Part shown: in pieces, positions 11,392 through 22,280 of the stretch
How the letters are laid out: every line of letters begins with the position of its first letter
How positions within the stretch are numbered: the stretch's first letter is position 1
NCBI RefSeq assembly: GCF_000264905.1
Contig: NW_006763133.1
Span: forward strand, 405,975 to 469,974
Length of the DNA stretch: 64,000 nt
Origin: Stereum hirsutum FP-91666 SS1
Taxonomy: Eukaryota; Basidiomycota; Agaricomycetes; Russulales; Stereaceae
Direction: 5' to 3'
Made by a program: the position numbers and the translations under genes
The notes under the pieces: generated by a model
Databases searched by the model: none
What the model saw: only the letters and a program-made list of their open reading frames with translations
What the model was told of the DNA's origin: nothing

Positions 11392-14300
11392 TCACTCCAG
11401 CACCTCGAACCTCCCCCTCTTCCCCTCCCTCTCATCCTCCGCCTCATCCAACCCCCTCTTCTCCGACCCCCCTGCACCCCCACTCGCACCCCCTCCAGGA
11501 CTCATACCCCCGGTCATCATGCCCATCATCGCCATCGAGCTCATCAAATTCCCCATCTGCGGCGGCATCCCCATCTGTCCCATTAGCCCCACGTCGCCTC
11601 CCACATACGACTGCAAGATCATGTTGTACTGGTCGTCCGAGAGCCCCATGCCCGCGAAGATGTTGATCTTCCCGTCGTCGTCGTCGCCGTTGTTCGAAGA
11701 GGAGGGCATCCCGCCATTGTTCGCGATCGGCTGGACGGCGGAGGCCATGGCTTGTTCGAAGGAGGGATCGGAGAGGGGTGGGATTCCGACGGAGCGGGGG
11801 ACGCGGGGCCGGGCGAGCTGTTGGATGACTTTGAGGTGCATGAGATGTTTCTGTAGGGTTATGGATGAGTATCATGAGTCGAATCAACTACCTCGAAAAA
11901 TGACGTACCTCGAGCATGCCCAATAGGCCTTCCTTCGTGAACGGTTTCGGAAGTATATCGTTCATACCTGATCAAACTCACAAGTAAGTCTTCCGATCCC
12001 AAAAGAAGATACAGAGAGTAAAGAACACACCGGAATGGTAGTAAGTCATAACCTCGTTCGGCTTCATGTTACTCGTCATCGAGATGATCGGCGTCATATG
12101 GTCAAACTGCCTGATTAAACTCGTCGCCGACACACCGTCCAACTTCGGCATCACGATATCCTACAATCACACCGCAACTCATCAGCAAACCAAACCCCCT
12201 CCGAGCTGGCAACGGAAATGACCAAAGAAACTCACCATCAACACCAAATCATACTTCTCCAAATTCATCTTATTCACCGCCGCCATCCCATCCACCGCCA
12301 CATCGATCGTACACCCAAACACCTGCAAAAACTTGCTACTCAGCTTCCTGCTCACCGCGTCGTCCTCCACCAACAACACCCTCGGCGGCACGCTCCACCC
12401 AGGCACGAACGCCGTCCTTCTCACCCTCAACTTCTGCGCCGATGGCGGCCTCATCCCTCCTTCGCCACCCGCACCACCGTCCGCATAGCCCGACGAAGGA
12501 CCCGCCCCGGCCCCATTCAGCGAGTTGGAGTACCCGTCGCCGCCTTCGGGAACGGGGACACCTTCCTGGGGTCCACCAGTCCCGCCGGCAGTCATATCGC
12601 CCAGCGGAAGCGGCAAAAGCCCGTCCAACGAGCTCGCATCGAACGTCCAGTTCCCATTCGCGTCATCCACTCCGCTCCGGGGCATGAGATGTCCTAGCGT
12701 GAACACCTGGAGTCCTTCGTGCGCGATGGACGAGGCCGATCCGAACCCTTGCATCGCGTCTTGGGCTTGTTGTTCTGCTGATGCGGACGAGCCGGGTTCG
12801 CCTGGCGTTGGCGAAGGAGGCATGATGAACGGATCGGAACCCGAGACTTGCGCCGTCGTTTGTTGTTGTCGCTGTTGTTGTTGTTGTTGTTGCTGTGCCG
12901 AAGACGACGACCCGCCTTCGCTCGTCGACTCCGTACCGCCACCGCCCACACCAGCCCCGATCCGACTCTGCGGTCTATTCCTCTGTAACTCCTCGATAGC
13001 CGCCAACGCGTCCGCTCTACTCATCGGTTCTCCACTCTCTCCCCCATCCGGCGGTGCCATCAGTCCCAACCCAGCCGCCATAATCCTCGACACCCCATTC
13101 TGCTGCCTCATCTGCGACTGCGACTGCGATTGTGATGACCCTTCACCACTTGCGCCCGATCCCCCCTCCGCCTTCCCCTCCTTCTCCCCTTCTCCCGCTC
13201 CATCCGCTCCTCCTCCTTCTCCACCACCACCACCACCCCCATCCTCCGCATCCCCACCTCCTCCTCCCTCCCTCGAAGCATTCCCCGACCCACTCGCACC
13301 CCCATTCCCAAACGTCATCCCCGCCTCGCCCGCCCGCCTCGATATCTCATTCATCTGATACAACGAAGCCCGAGCGACGTCCGTCTCGGGGTATGAACCG
13401 CCCATCATCCGCTGGGCGTCTTGGGTCGCTAGGAACGGGTTCGGGTCCGCGCCGAGGCCTCCGCTGGCGTTGTCGTTGGATTGGTTGGCGTTCTCGTCTT
13501 TTACTTTGCCTGGTTGTGTGGCGATAGGAATGGGAGAGAGTCCGGAATCGAGGCAGGACGACGACGATGATCAATGGTACCAGGGCGACCAGGACGACCA
13601 CGCAGCAAGAACGAGAGAACAACGACGGTCACGAAGAAACGAAGAAACGACGAATCCAATATGGAAATATAGATGCCGATAGTAGAAGGTCGTTCGACGC
13701 ATTCGAAATCCGAAGTTCGACGTTGACGATCCGCGATATTGGTTGAAGTTGACATTGACGTTCCAAGGTTGAGTTGACGTTCGAGATTTGAAGTCGACGT
13801 TGACGATCCACGAAAAGGGAAGACATAGAAAAACATAAAAAACAAAAAAGGTCAGCGATCTGTTCTCTGGCCTTTCTGTGACATTAAGAGAGGGAGGGGA
13901 GGGTGCATGAAGACGAAGAAGAGACGTGGAAAAGGATCGAAACAAAAAAGCAAAAGAAAGCTCGTATAGTACACCACCAACCGCCGACCAACCAACCAAC
14001 GGCCAACCCGAACCAGGCAAGTGTCAAGTAACTCTGGGCAAGGCACGCCACCTCGCCCAGCCTAACCCAGGCCCGTAATCCCCCGAAGAACCCAAAAGAT
14101 CCGATCAACCGGCCACGCCCGATCAATCAAATGCTCCAGTCGAACCATCAAAGGAGAAAATCCAGACCCGGTCTGGAGGTCTGGACTGGAAAGATGGAAA
14201 GCGAAAAGGGGAAATGGGAAATCAAAGGGGAGGGGAAAAGGGGAAGGGAATAAAGAGGGAAGAGAGGAGAGGAAAGGGCGCCACCGCCACCCAATGCCTC

Positions 14301-16599
14301 CCCTCTTTCGTTCGAATCGCTAGAAGAAAATAAACAAAAAAAAAGACGGGGATCGAGGGGTGGTCAAAGCCCCTCGGATGCCCTGGGTAGTGTACAGTAC
14401 AATGGGTAGGATGGCATATTTCATAGCGAACGAGGTGACGATGAAGCGGTGATTTATGTGCAGTAAGACGTACAAGAGGCGAAGCAAAAGATGTATCCTA
14501 CAGAAAGAAGGAACGACCACCAACGAATAAACGGAGGGGTGGATAGCGAATAAAAACAAGCACAAAACCGAACCTTCCAAGAACCCCAACTCCCAAAAAA
14601 GTGCTCGAAGGATAGCAAAGAAGTGCTCCAAGAGAAAAAAGGGCAAGAAGTAGCCAGAACGAAAATCACCTACCATTCTCCATACTCAAAAAATAACTTA
14701 TCAAATTCTGCATCAACGCATCCTGCTGCGCCATATTCTTCTGAAACTGCACCATCTCCCCCAACACATTCTGATAATTCCCCTCCAAATTCCTAATATG
14801 CGCGCTCATATCGCTCTGACTCTGCGTCAGGCGCTCAATCTGCGCCTGCATCAGCTCGATCGTCGCCCCGCTCACATTCACGCTCCCTAGCCCGCCGCCG
14901 AGGGAGGGCGAAGGAGAGCCGGAGGGGTGGGGCGGGTTAGCGGAGGAGGAGGAGGCGTTGGCGGTGCGGGAGGAGGATTTTCGGGCGGCGGGGACTTTGC
15001 GTTTTATGTTTTCGAGGGCGTCGCGGCGGTCGGCGTGGAAGTCGGGGTGGCGGAACGTCCAGGAGTGTTCCCCGAATTGGGTGTCGTCTGTGTTTTTGAC
15101 CTGTGTGAGGGACGGGGTTAGCGAGCGATTCGTGGAGGAGGATGTGAGGAAATTGAGTATATGCGCCCGAAGGATTTTAATTGGACGCATATACCGAGGT
15201 GATGGACGGACATTCCACCGGATATATGCGTGGGATATGAGATTATATGCGTTCCAGACGAAGCATAACAGATACGCCACCGCATATATCCTCACATTCC
15301 ACGCATATACGCGTTCAAATAACGCATACATCCAGCTAAACCAACAACACCGTCGCACAGGACGCATACGCATACACCCAAATCCAGTCAATCACCCCAC
15401 CTGCAGCCCGGATCGGAATGCGGAACAACGGAGCGGAGATGAGTTTGGTGGATTGGGCACGCGGAGCGGAGTAACTTAGGCGTGTAGGCGTGTCATGTCT
15501 CGGTGGCGTGGCACGGCGTACGTGCGTACATCTGGTCCTCTCTCTCTGAGGGGTACGGACTGGAGGGGTACGCGCATTCACATCCACGGAAGGAAGGAAG
15601 GAAGGAAGTGATAGAAGATAGAGGAGAGAGGATAGGAGGGGGGGAGACAGGAGGCGGAACACGAGGACGGGGACGGGGATGAAGAGGGGGGGGAGAACGG
15701 ATGACGAGGTGGTTTGCGCCGTATGTGGGACAATAGATAAAAATAAGAATGAAAATAATGTGTCGGGCTCAGGCTCAGGGTGAGGGGTCGCGACACCTCG
15801 ATGCGTGCCGCCGCTCGGCTGCTCGCAAAAAAAAAAAAGGCAAAGAGAATGGAACGCCGAACGCACCTTGTGAAAGTCATACTTGTTCAGCTGGCGGACG
15901 AACGAGGCAAAGTTCGAGTGCTTGAACATGCGTGGTAGGATAGATTTCGTGAACTCGTTCATGTCCTTGACGACGAAACAGTCGCCGTGCGGGCCCCACG
16001 AGACGACGTCGTGGAAGGACTGGTCCTCCAGCATCCTACCACCACCCAAAAAAATGAATTTAGCACCATACTCGAACCGAACCGTTCAAAAGACGCGATG
16101 ATACGCACTTGTACAGTTTCTTGACAAAGTCGGACGTCGGGGGCATGTTATCCTCCGACGGCTGCTCCTTAGGCGGCTCGCGATCGACGTCCATCGCCTT
16201 GCCCTTCGTGCTCAAGCTCGAATCGGAGCGCTGTCTCGAGGGCGGGGGATGTCCGCCCTGGCCCGGATAATGTTCTTCGCGCGAGGACGAGGTGCGATGT
16301 GTAGGCCATGGCTGGCTGCTGCTCCCGCTGCCGCTGCTCGACGGAATCGGGGGAAGCGTATGGCTGCTGCTGCTGTTCGCGGGTGCGAGGTTAGGATGGC
16401 CGTACGAGGGGGGCGCGTTGGGCGGGGGATAGCGTGCGGGAGCGAGGTTCGGGATGGGGGGGAGGGTGTTGGGGCGGGCGTAGGCCTGCTGCTGGTTGTT
16501 GTTGATGGGGAGGTGGAGCTGTGAGGGCGGGGGGAGCTGTTGGGTGGAGAAGATCTGGCGATGGTGGGAGGGGTGTTGGTAGGGGCCAGGCTGGTCCAT
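11392..16599 (-). CDS. SKN7: Skn7-type transcription factor: HSF domain plus response-regulator receiver
   Basis: This is the oxidative, cell-wall and osmotic stress regulator downstream of fungal phosphorelays. Seven exons encode about 1,000 residues. They give a Gln/Pro/Ser-rich N-terminus; an HSF-type DNA-binding domain ([70 protein letters not shown]); a coiled coil ([20 protein letters not shown] onward); a long low-complexity linker with polyGln and polyGly; a receiver domain ([37 protein letters not shown] with the phospho-acceptor Asp, [20 protein letters not shown]); and an Asn/Gly/Met-rich tail with [19 protein letters not shown]. The joints are 16108/16036, 15866/15101, 14673/13512 and 12235/12161, plus two more. 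The 766- and 1,162-bp introns are unusually long for this genome. Start ATG 16599; stop TGA 11394-11392. Length is normal for basidiomycete Skn7. Confidence 0.95.
13512..14673 (-). other. 1,162-bp intron 3 of SKN7
   Basis: The donor is GTAGGTGA directly after GAGAATG and the acceptor is CAACCAG before GCAAAGTAAAAG. The join reads [10 protein letters not shown] and keeps frame. Reading through the donor gives Arg then a stop, so retention ends the protein after the coiled coil. It holds imperfect repeats of GACGTTGAC (about 13717-13810) and long purine-rich runs (about 14160-14280). Confidence 0.8.
15101..15866 (-). other. 766-bp intron 2 of SKN7 with CGCATATA motif cluster
   Basis: The intron is bounded by GTGCGT and a CACACAG acceptor and interrupts the HSF domain between HKV and KNTDD. 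It contains a dense cluster of CGCATATA/TATATGCG octamers near its 3' end (described separately) and a GGAA/CCTTC microsatellite at about 15590-15610. Confidence 0.8.
15158..15375. repeat. Cluster of CGCATATA octamers (both orientations)
   Basis: Six exact octamers start at 15158, 15186, 15223, 15244, 15281 and 15302, as CGCATATA or its complement TATATGCG. Three CGCATAC variants follow (15323, 15363, 15369). Spacings include three of 21 bp and two of 37 bp. This is far denser than chance. Confidence 0.85.
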
Positions 16600-18960
16600 G
16601 GATGATATCTGCTGATGGTACGTTGGCGAGTCCGCGAGTGCGTTCGCTCTTAGGCCGTTTTAAACGATCTCGCCGTTCCCAGCGACCCTCCCCTTCCTGC
16701 TTATGTAAGACTCCTCCCTCCGTCTCTCCCGACCCCGCTACAAATTCGTCCTCCTCGCCATCGCACTTCAAACATCCTCTCATTTTGGGCGCCTATATTA
16801 TACGCTAAACACCTCAACGCCTTGGAACCCTCCCCTCGACGTCGCTGCAAAGGTCTAGCCAACTGGCCTTTTTTACGCTCCCTCCGAAAATCCCTCAATC
16901 ACGCGCGTGCCTAAATGCGCACGGCATCTCCCGCCCCTCCGGCCCGCAAAGGCAATGGCTTCGTTCCTCGAACGCCCGCAACGCCAGTTCCATCGCGGTC
17001 TGGACCATTCCAGAACGTCTCCGTCCCTGCGTGCGCTTGTGACAACCTTCAACTTTGCGACCACGAAAAGATTTCCTCTCACATTTTGCGTTGGGAGGCC
17101 GAATCGCGATGGAAATGAATTTGGGTGGGTGGTCTGGAGCGGTCTGGAGCTCTGGTTGCAGTTTACAGAGAGACGACGAGACGGAACAGAACGGTTGGTC
17201 TCGGACGACCAGAGAGCGATCGACGGGCTCGGAGCGCGAGGAGGGTCAAAGCGTCGCCCCTGTCTTTGTTCAACGTTCAATCCAATCGAGGAGAATAAGA
17301 ACTTCGAGTCCGTTAACGTTGTGAGTTCCTACAAGGTATCCTGAAATCGACCGATGATGATTCACAATATCCACGAGTATATTCATGTTTTTGGTCCAGC
17401 CAAGGTCGCACCATCCTACTTTATCTGAGTCCTTCGGAGCCGTCAGTGGCTCCCAACAGATCATTTGTTCCGTGTATGATCAAGCTTGGATCAAGCACAG
17501 CACGCCCGATCCGTCCTCCTCAAGATCCCCGTCGTCCGAATCCTCCGTCCGGCGGCGCAGCCTCAACGTTCAACTTGCAGCCAGACGTGTCCACGCTGGT
17601 GTGTGTACTTCATCAATGTGTGGAGGAGAGGGAGGGCACCGTCGAGTGCTCCTTTCTTTGTTGAGCTACTAAGTACATACTCAGTGTCCGGCTCAGCTTG
17701 ATTTTCAATGTATCCGCCGATCCACAGTATGTATAACGAAGAACCTAGCGATGCTTCCGACAGTGAACACATAATATACATCCTTTCAGCCTGAGATCGT
17801 TCCCGTACGACCACTCCCGAAAACTCGGATTTTGGACCTGATCAGCCCTCTCTTGGTGCTCACGTCTCGCCTCGTCTAGGCCTTCCTTCATCGCAATGCG
17901 GTGCGGTACGTTCAAGCTACGGTGTCACTGTTATGTTCAAGTTCGTAGCCATGGCTTCGGATGTCGATGATGGATCAGTTGCTGGTGCAAGAGATATTAA
18001 CCAGTCTTACTTATCACTTCAGCCCAATACGCGTACGTGATCGTAGTAAGTTATCAACCGTAGAGAGAAAGTGTTTCTGTCGTCATCTCGTGTCGTGCCA
18101 GTGGAGGAGTCAGTGAACCCGTCCAAGTGATAATGTTCAGGCCCATGCATAACTTACATTCATACTTGTTGCCACACACCGCTGAAAAACGGGTCGAATG
18201 TGAGCAAAACTACAGTTCTGCGCGTGGGAACGTAAATCTATCGAAGTTCAGCCTGCCAGTTCATAGAAGCATCCGATTTCAGAAGTCTCAGTCAGGACGA
18301 CCTGGCACGCACGGGTCACGCCAGTACATGTGCGTGTATCAAGCAGCATAATACCTATACCAGATCGGACTCGACTCAAGGGCCACACGAAGTATGGCTC
18401 GGAGGACCCTGAGTGACTGAGTCTGAGTCAGAACTTGTGCTGCCAGGGAACTTCGATCCGCTTCACCTTTTGTGGATCGGAATGATGAGCAGAGAGCAGA
18501 GAACGAGAACATGGTGAACTTCGGAGATGATGAAGGTAAGCGCGCGCAAAACGGATGCGAACTCTTAGTGCTTCGCGCAGCACATATTTATTCATCAACT
18601 CAGTCTGAGGGTGTAGACAGACATCGAGACGTGGTCGAAAGTCCTCTGGCAACGAAGCCGCACTGTCGTTGAATTGGAACCGTACCAACGAGGTTATGCA
18701 GGACAACCTGCCGAAAGAGGGAGAGGGAGAGGGAGAGCTCTCGAAGTTCGAAAGTCTCCCTTGGGTTGATTGCAAGAAACGAAAGCATGCTTCCGTCCAA
18801 AGCGTATAAAGTCCACTCCGAGGCGATCTGCTGCTCAAAGGTACCTTTTATTATTATTATAAAATTGAAAGTCACGGCCTGCCGTCAGCATCGAACAACC
18901 AAACACAACATAAATCCCATCCCATACCATACCATACCACCCTCAAATCAAACAAAACAA
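16600..18960. other. 2.4-kb stretch without a recognised gene
   Basis: The left part is the SKN7 promoter. Frames such as 16907-17344 (+), 17446-17664 (+) and 18428-18838 (-) have no recognisable domains or convincing splice structure. A (GGGAGA)n-like purine run is at 18714-18741. A short non-conserved gene cannot be excluded. Confidence 0.4.
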
Positions 18961-19604
18961 TCAAACGTGTCCGCTCCCAATCAAACTCCCCACCCGCGCA
19001 TCGAAGCCCTCCGTCCGGATCGGCATCTCGGGCGTATGGAACGGGTTCTTCATCACCGCGTCTCCGTACGCTTCGTATACTTTCTGCAGGATGGAGTCTG
19101 CGGCGAGTTCGGCGAGGGAGGTGAGGAGGACGAATTTCGTGCCTAGATCATAGTCAAATAAGCGGTATGGGATGATCAGATTTATATTAATCGAGAGAGT
19201 GGGATGGAGGGGAGTGTTTACCGGTGGCGGTGAGCAGAATATGCATCTTAAACGTCTCGGCTTCAATGACCGTCGCGCCCGAACTGGGTCCACTGGGGGA
19301 CAGTCGAGCCGTGATGGCGTGGATACCGTGCAGCGTCCCGGCCAAGACGAGATATTCGTTCGATGTCAGTTGCGCGAGACCCTCTGTGCAACGATTCAAT
19401 CTATGAGCATCTGAGAAGCGAAGGGGATGGTTGCGTGGAGGCGAAGGAAGGGGAGCGTACCGGCGAAGTTACGTTGATAGACGAGACCGCCAGCCTTGTT
19501 GATGACCTGCGATGCACAAAAAAAATAAGCCGTGGTGTCAGAGTCTCTCTCTCGCTCTTGCTCTCGAAGTTAAGTCTACTTACCCATAGACCGTAGATCG
19601 CCAT
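18961..19604 (-). CDS. TRS23: TRAPP complex subunit Trs23 (TRAPPC4, sybindin family)
   Basis: This core subunit of the TRAPP tethering complexes helps form the GEF site for Rab1/Ypt1 in ER-Golgi traffic. Exons read MAIYGLW, then [15 protein letters not shown], then [60 protein letters not shown] and [20 protein letters not shown], with the stop at 18963-18961. At about 137 residues it matches the short fungal form, which lacks the PDZ-like insert of animal TRAPPC4. The first coding exon is only 21 nt. It is divergent from the BTB gene across a 240-bp shared promoter. Confidence 0.93.
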
Positions 19605-19844
19605 AGATGTCGACGAGCAAAACGGGCCAGGTGAGAGTCTTGGAAGAGGATGGCGCGGGCAGGTTCAAGATGATCGTGAACTTGATGAGATTCAAGCTCC
19701 GATCGTGACACGTGAATTGTGATCATGAGTAAGCTAATCCTTTCAAGTGGCGTACGTAGCCACAGTGCACTACGACCTCGACGTCTTGGATTATCACTAG
19801 ACTTTGCTTCATTACATTTCTCTACGATCTGTTCAGTATATATA
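19605..19844. promoter_or_regulatory. Bidirectional promoter, TRS23 and BTB gene
   Basis: 240 bp separate the two divergent ATGs, so regulation is likely shared. A TATATAAT run (19839-19846) abuts the BTB start, too close to be its TATA box. No named binding site is evident. Confidence 0.5.
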
Positions 19845-21129
19845 ATGACTCCAGGACTAACCACCACGCCCTCCGCCCCTTCCCGTCCTTTCCCACTAAC
19901 CCGCAACCTAACCGCCTCCTCCCGAACCAAACACCCAACCTTCTACCTCCCCGACGGCACCCTCCTCCTCTCGCTGCACCCCCACATCTTCAAGATCCAC
20001 AAATCGCTACTCACTCGTCATTCACAAGTATTGGATAAATGGATCATCGAAGCGACGGACCCGAAGGCGATGGATCTGGTGCAGTTCGTGGATGGGAGGG
20101 GGTTGAGCGTGGTGGATTTACCGGGGGATATGAAGGGGAGGGTGGGGGGAGGCGATTTTGAGAGGTTGATGGGGGTTATGTATCATGATTCGTGAGTTCA
20201 TGCTTCAGTCTGTTTGAGGAGGCTGCGGCTCGTTGATCATATACTTGTGTATAGACCACTCAACTCGCAGACTCCATTCCCCACCCTCGCTTCTCTCCTC
20301 CGAATCACCTCCCCATCCCAATTTCATATCCCCACAATAAATGATCGAGCGAAGGATTATCTCTCGCGGATGTATCACGGAGGCCCGGACCCATTCGCGC
20401 ACCAGCATCCACAGGAACATCTCGAAGATGCGCTCGAGCTCGCGATGAACTTCGACGTCGGCGTAGAGGTATTTGATTTCTCTTCTTCTTATCATTCATA
20501 TGTACCCGGGTGACTTATGTTTGTATATCATGTGAAGTAGACGAAGAAAGCGCTCCTGTACAGTGTAGCGACGACAGACTACGACCCCACCGGCGCACAC
20601 GACCCTTCCTCCCCACCACATCCTGACCCCTCCCCCGATCCACCATCTACAACAACAACACACCACACCTCCCCACTCAGCCCTCCGACGATCCGCACCC
20701 TTCATCGGATCCACCAAAGCCTCATATCGACATTCACACCGCTCTTGTTCACCGTGGGCGCGACGTCGCATATGGAATGTACGGATATCGTGGCGGATAG
20801 GTGGATGGAACGGGTCATTTCGCCTGCTTTGGGTATGTTTACCTGCCCCACACCTACTTACCCACATCTCCCCCACCACAGCCATGGCCAAATTCACTTT
20901 GGACTGACGATCTATCGTGGCGTACTATATAGCGGACGGCGGCGTCTCCCGACCGCTCGAAAGTCTCCAACGGATGGCAGACGTAGATTGGGAAGCGGAG
21001 GGCGTGTGTAAGCCTTGTGCGAACGAGATGAGAGAGCAGTGGGCGCAGGAACGGGGGAGGGTGTGGAGGGGGGAGGGAAGGTGGGCGGAATGGGTTGGGG
21101 AGATTGAGGTTAAGGAGCGGGAACCATGA
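19845..21129 (+). CDS. BTB/POZ domain protein
   Basis: Four exons (19845-20191, 20255-20468, 20541-20832, 20933-21129) give 349 residues with all joints in phase. After a Thr/Pro-rich start, the BTB core reads FYLPDGTLLLSLHPHIFKIH, KSLLTRHSQVLDKW, ..FERLMGVMYHDSPLN and PTLASLLRITSQ-like text, followed by INDRAKDYLSRMY and the C-terminal CKPCANEMREQW. This is the single-BTB layout of a large Agaricomycete family whose members are mostly of unknown function; Cul3 adaptor or transcriptional roles are possible. The 3' end of this gene is duplicated in a fragment about 810 bp downstream (21868-21950). Confidence 0.82.
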
Positions 21130-21463
21130 CGGGGCGGGGAAAACGGGTCTTGACAGGTTACAAGGATTAGGATAGAAAGATGAAGGTGAAGATGGTGCGT
21201 GTATGAATGTAGGATGGTGAGTCGGTGAAGAGGACCAGTGCTGTATAACGGTGTGCTTGTCTGCTTGTGTTGTACTCTATAAATAGTCATATCTGACGTC
21301 CGGGTCCACAGATGTATCATGTATGTAGGCACAACCTATGGAAAGAAAACAAAGGACTTCACCCTGTGCAATTGACGTTCATTTTATGAGCTGATAAATA
21401 TATACAGCGGAATACTCAGGAGGAAGTCGAACGATCTCTCCATGCCTGTGAAGCTTCGAGAGC
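21130..21463. other. Intergenic part of duplication unit 1
   Basis: This is the 3' flank of the BTB gene and of the esterase fragment, with no gene. It is closely similar to 21950-22280 in unit 2. Confidence 0.6.
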
Positions 21464-21835
21464 CTACTGAGCATTAATCGGAGCCAAGGTCCTCCACCAC
21501 CTAAATCACGACCACAATCAGCATCCAGTCGCACCACGCCCCAAAACTTCACAAAAAAAATCACACTCACTCGCATCTCCCCAACAGCCCCCCACCCATC
21601 ACCACCGTCTTTACGACCGGCTCGCTCGGTACCCCTTCCGTCTGATTGAACAGCATCTCCGTGTGTCCTTCGCTCCATGTCGCCCATTGGGGCGTGATCG
21701 TCGAATTGTCGAATTTTTGAGAAGCGTTGAGGAAGAGGGCGGTGTTGAAGGAGCAGGAGGGGAAGGCGGAGGAGAAGGCGGTGTAGAGGAAGGTGCGGGG
21801 GGTGGGGGGGCTGGATTAGACGGGGAGTTGGGGGT
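21464..21835 (-). pseudogene. Carboxylesterase 3' fragment (duplicate of copy 2)
   Basis: On the minus strand it reads FNTALFLNASQKFDNSTITP, QWATWSEGHTEMLFNQTEG, SEPVVKTVVMGGGLLGRCE, then an intact GTGAGT-to-TTTAG intron and WWRTLAPINAQ with a stop at 21466-21464. It corresponds to the last two exons of the esterase at 22281-24895. Signal peptide, oxyanion hole, nucleophile and acid residues are all missing, so it cannot be an active hydrolase. The frame is still open, which fits a dead-on-arrival duplicate or selection on something else. Confidence 0.88.
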
Positions 21836-21867
21836 GGGGGTGGAGTGAGATAGGGGACAGGGGACAG

Positions 21868-21950
21868 AGTAGGGTGTGGAATGGGGAGGGACGGTGGGCG
21901 GAGTGGGTTGGAAAAATCGAGAAGCTGGGATCATGCATTCATGACGGACG
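21868..21950 (+). pseudogene. BTB gene 3'-end fragment
   Basis: A short copy of the last BTB codons (GRWAEWVG-like, from GGTGGGCGGAGTGGGTTGG at about 21893) lies directly upstream of esterase copy 2's 3' flank. It has no start or splice sites and marks the junction between the duplication units. Confidence 0.7.
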
Positions 21951-22280
21951 GGGAACGGGGAAAGCGATCAGAAGAAGAAGATGGTGCGTGTCAGTTTGTA
22001 GGAATCGGATGGTGAGTCGGTGAAGAGGGTCGATGCTGTATAACGGTGTGCTTGCTTGCGTTTGTTGTACTCTATGAATAGGCATATCTAACGTCCGGGT
22101 TCACAAATGTATGTAAGCACGACTTGTAGATAACACAAAAGACTTCGCCCTGTGCAATTGCGCATATGTGACGTTCATTTTATTGATATTGAGCTGATAA
22201 ATATATACACCGGAACACTCAGGATGAAATCGAACGATATCTCAATGCCCGTGCCCATACCCGTCAAAAGTTTCGAGAGC

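Noticed and set aside
12525..13358. 277-codon plus-strand frame across SKN7
   Set aside because: It is antisense to the low-complexity linker of SKN7. Its Cys, Pro and Ser runs are the complement of polyGln and polyGly codons. It has no splice structure or domain.
16907..17344. 145-codon plus-strand frame upstream of SKN7
   Set aside because: Composition is Arg-rich in all frames, there is no domain, and the start is uncertain. It is probably noise in the SKN7 promoter region.
18714..18741. Purine microsatellite as a possible regulatory element
   Set aside because: A short GGGAGA run of this kind is common in fungal intergenic DNA, and no nearby gene start uses it.
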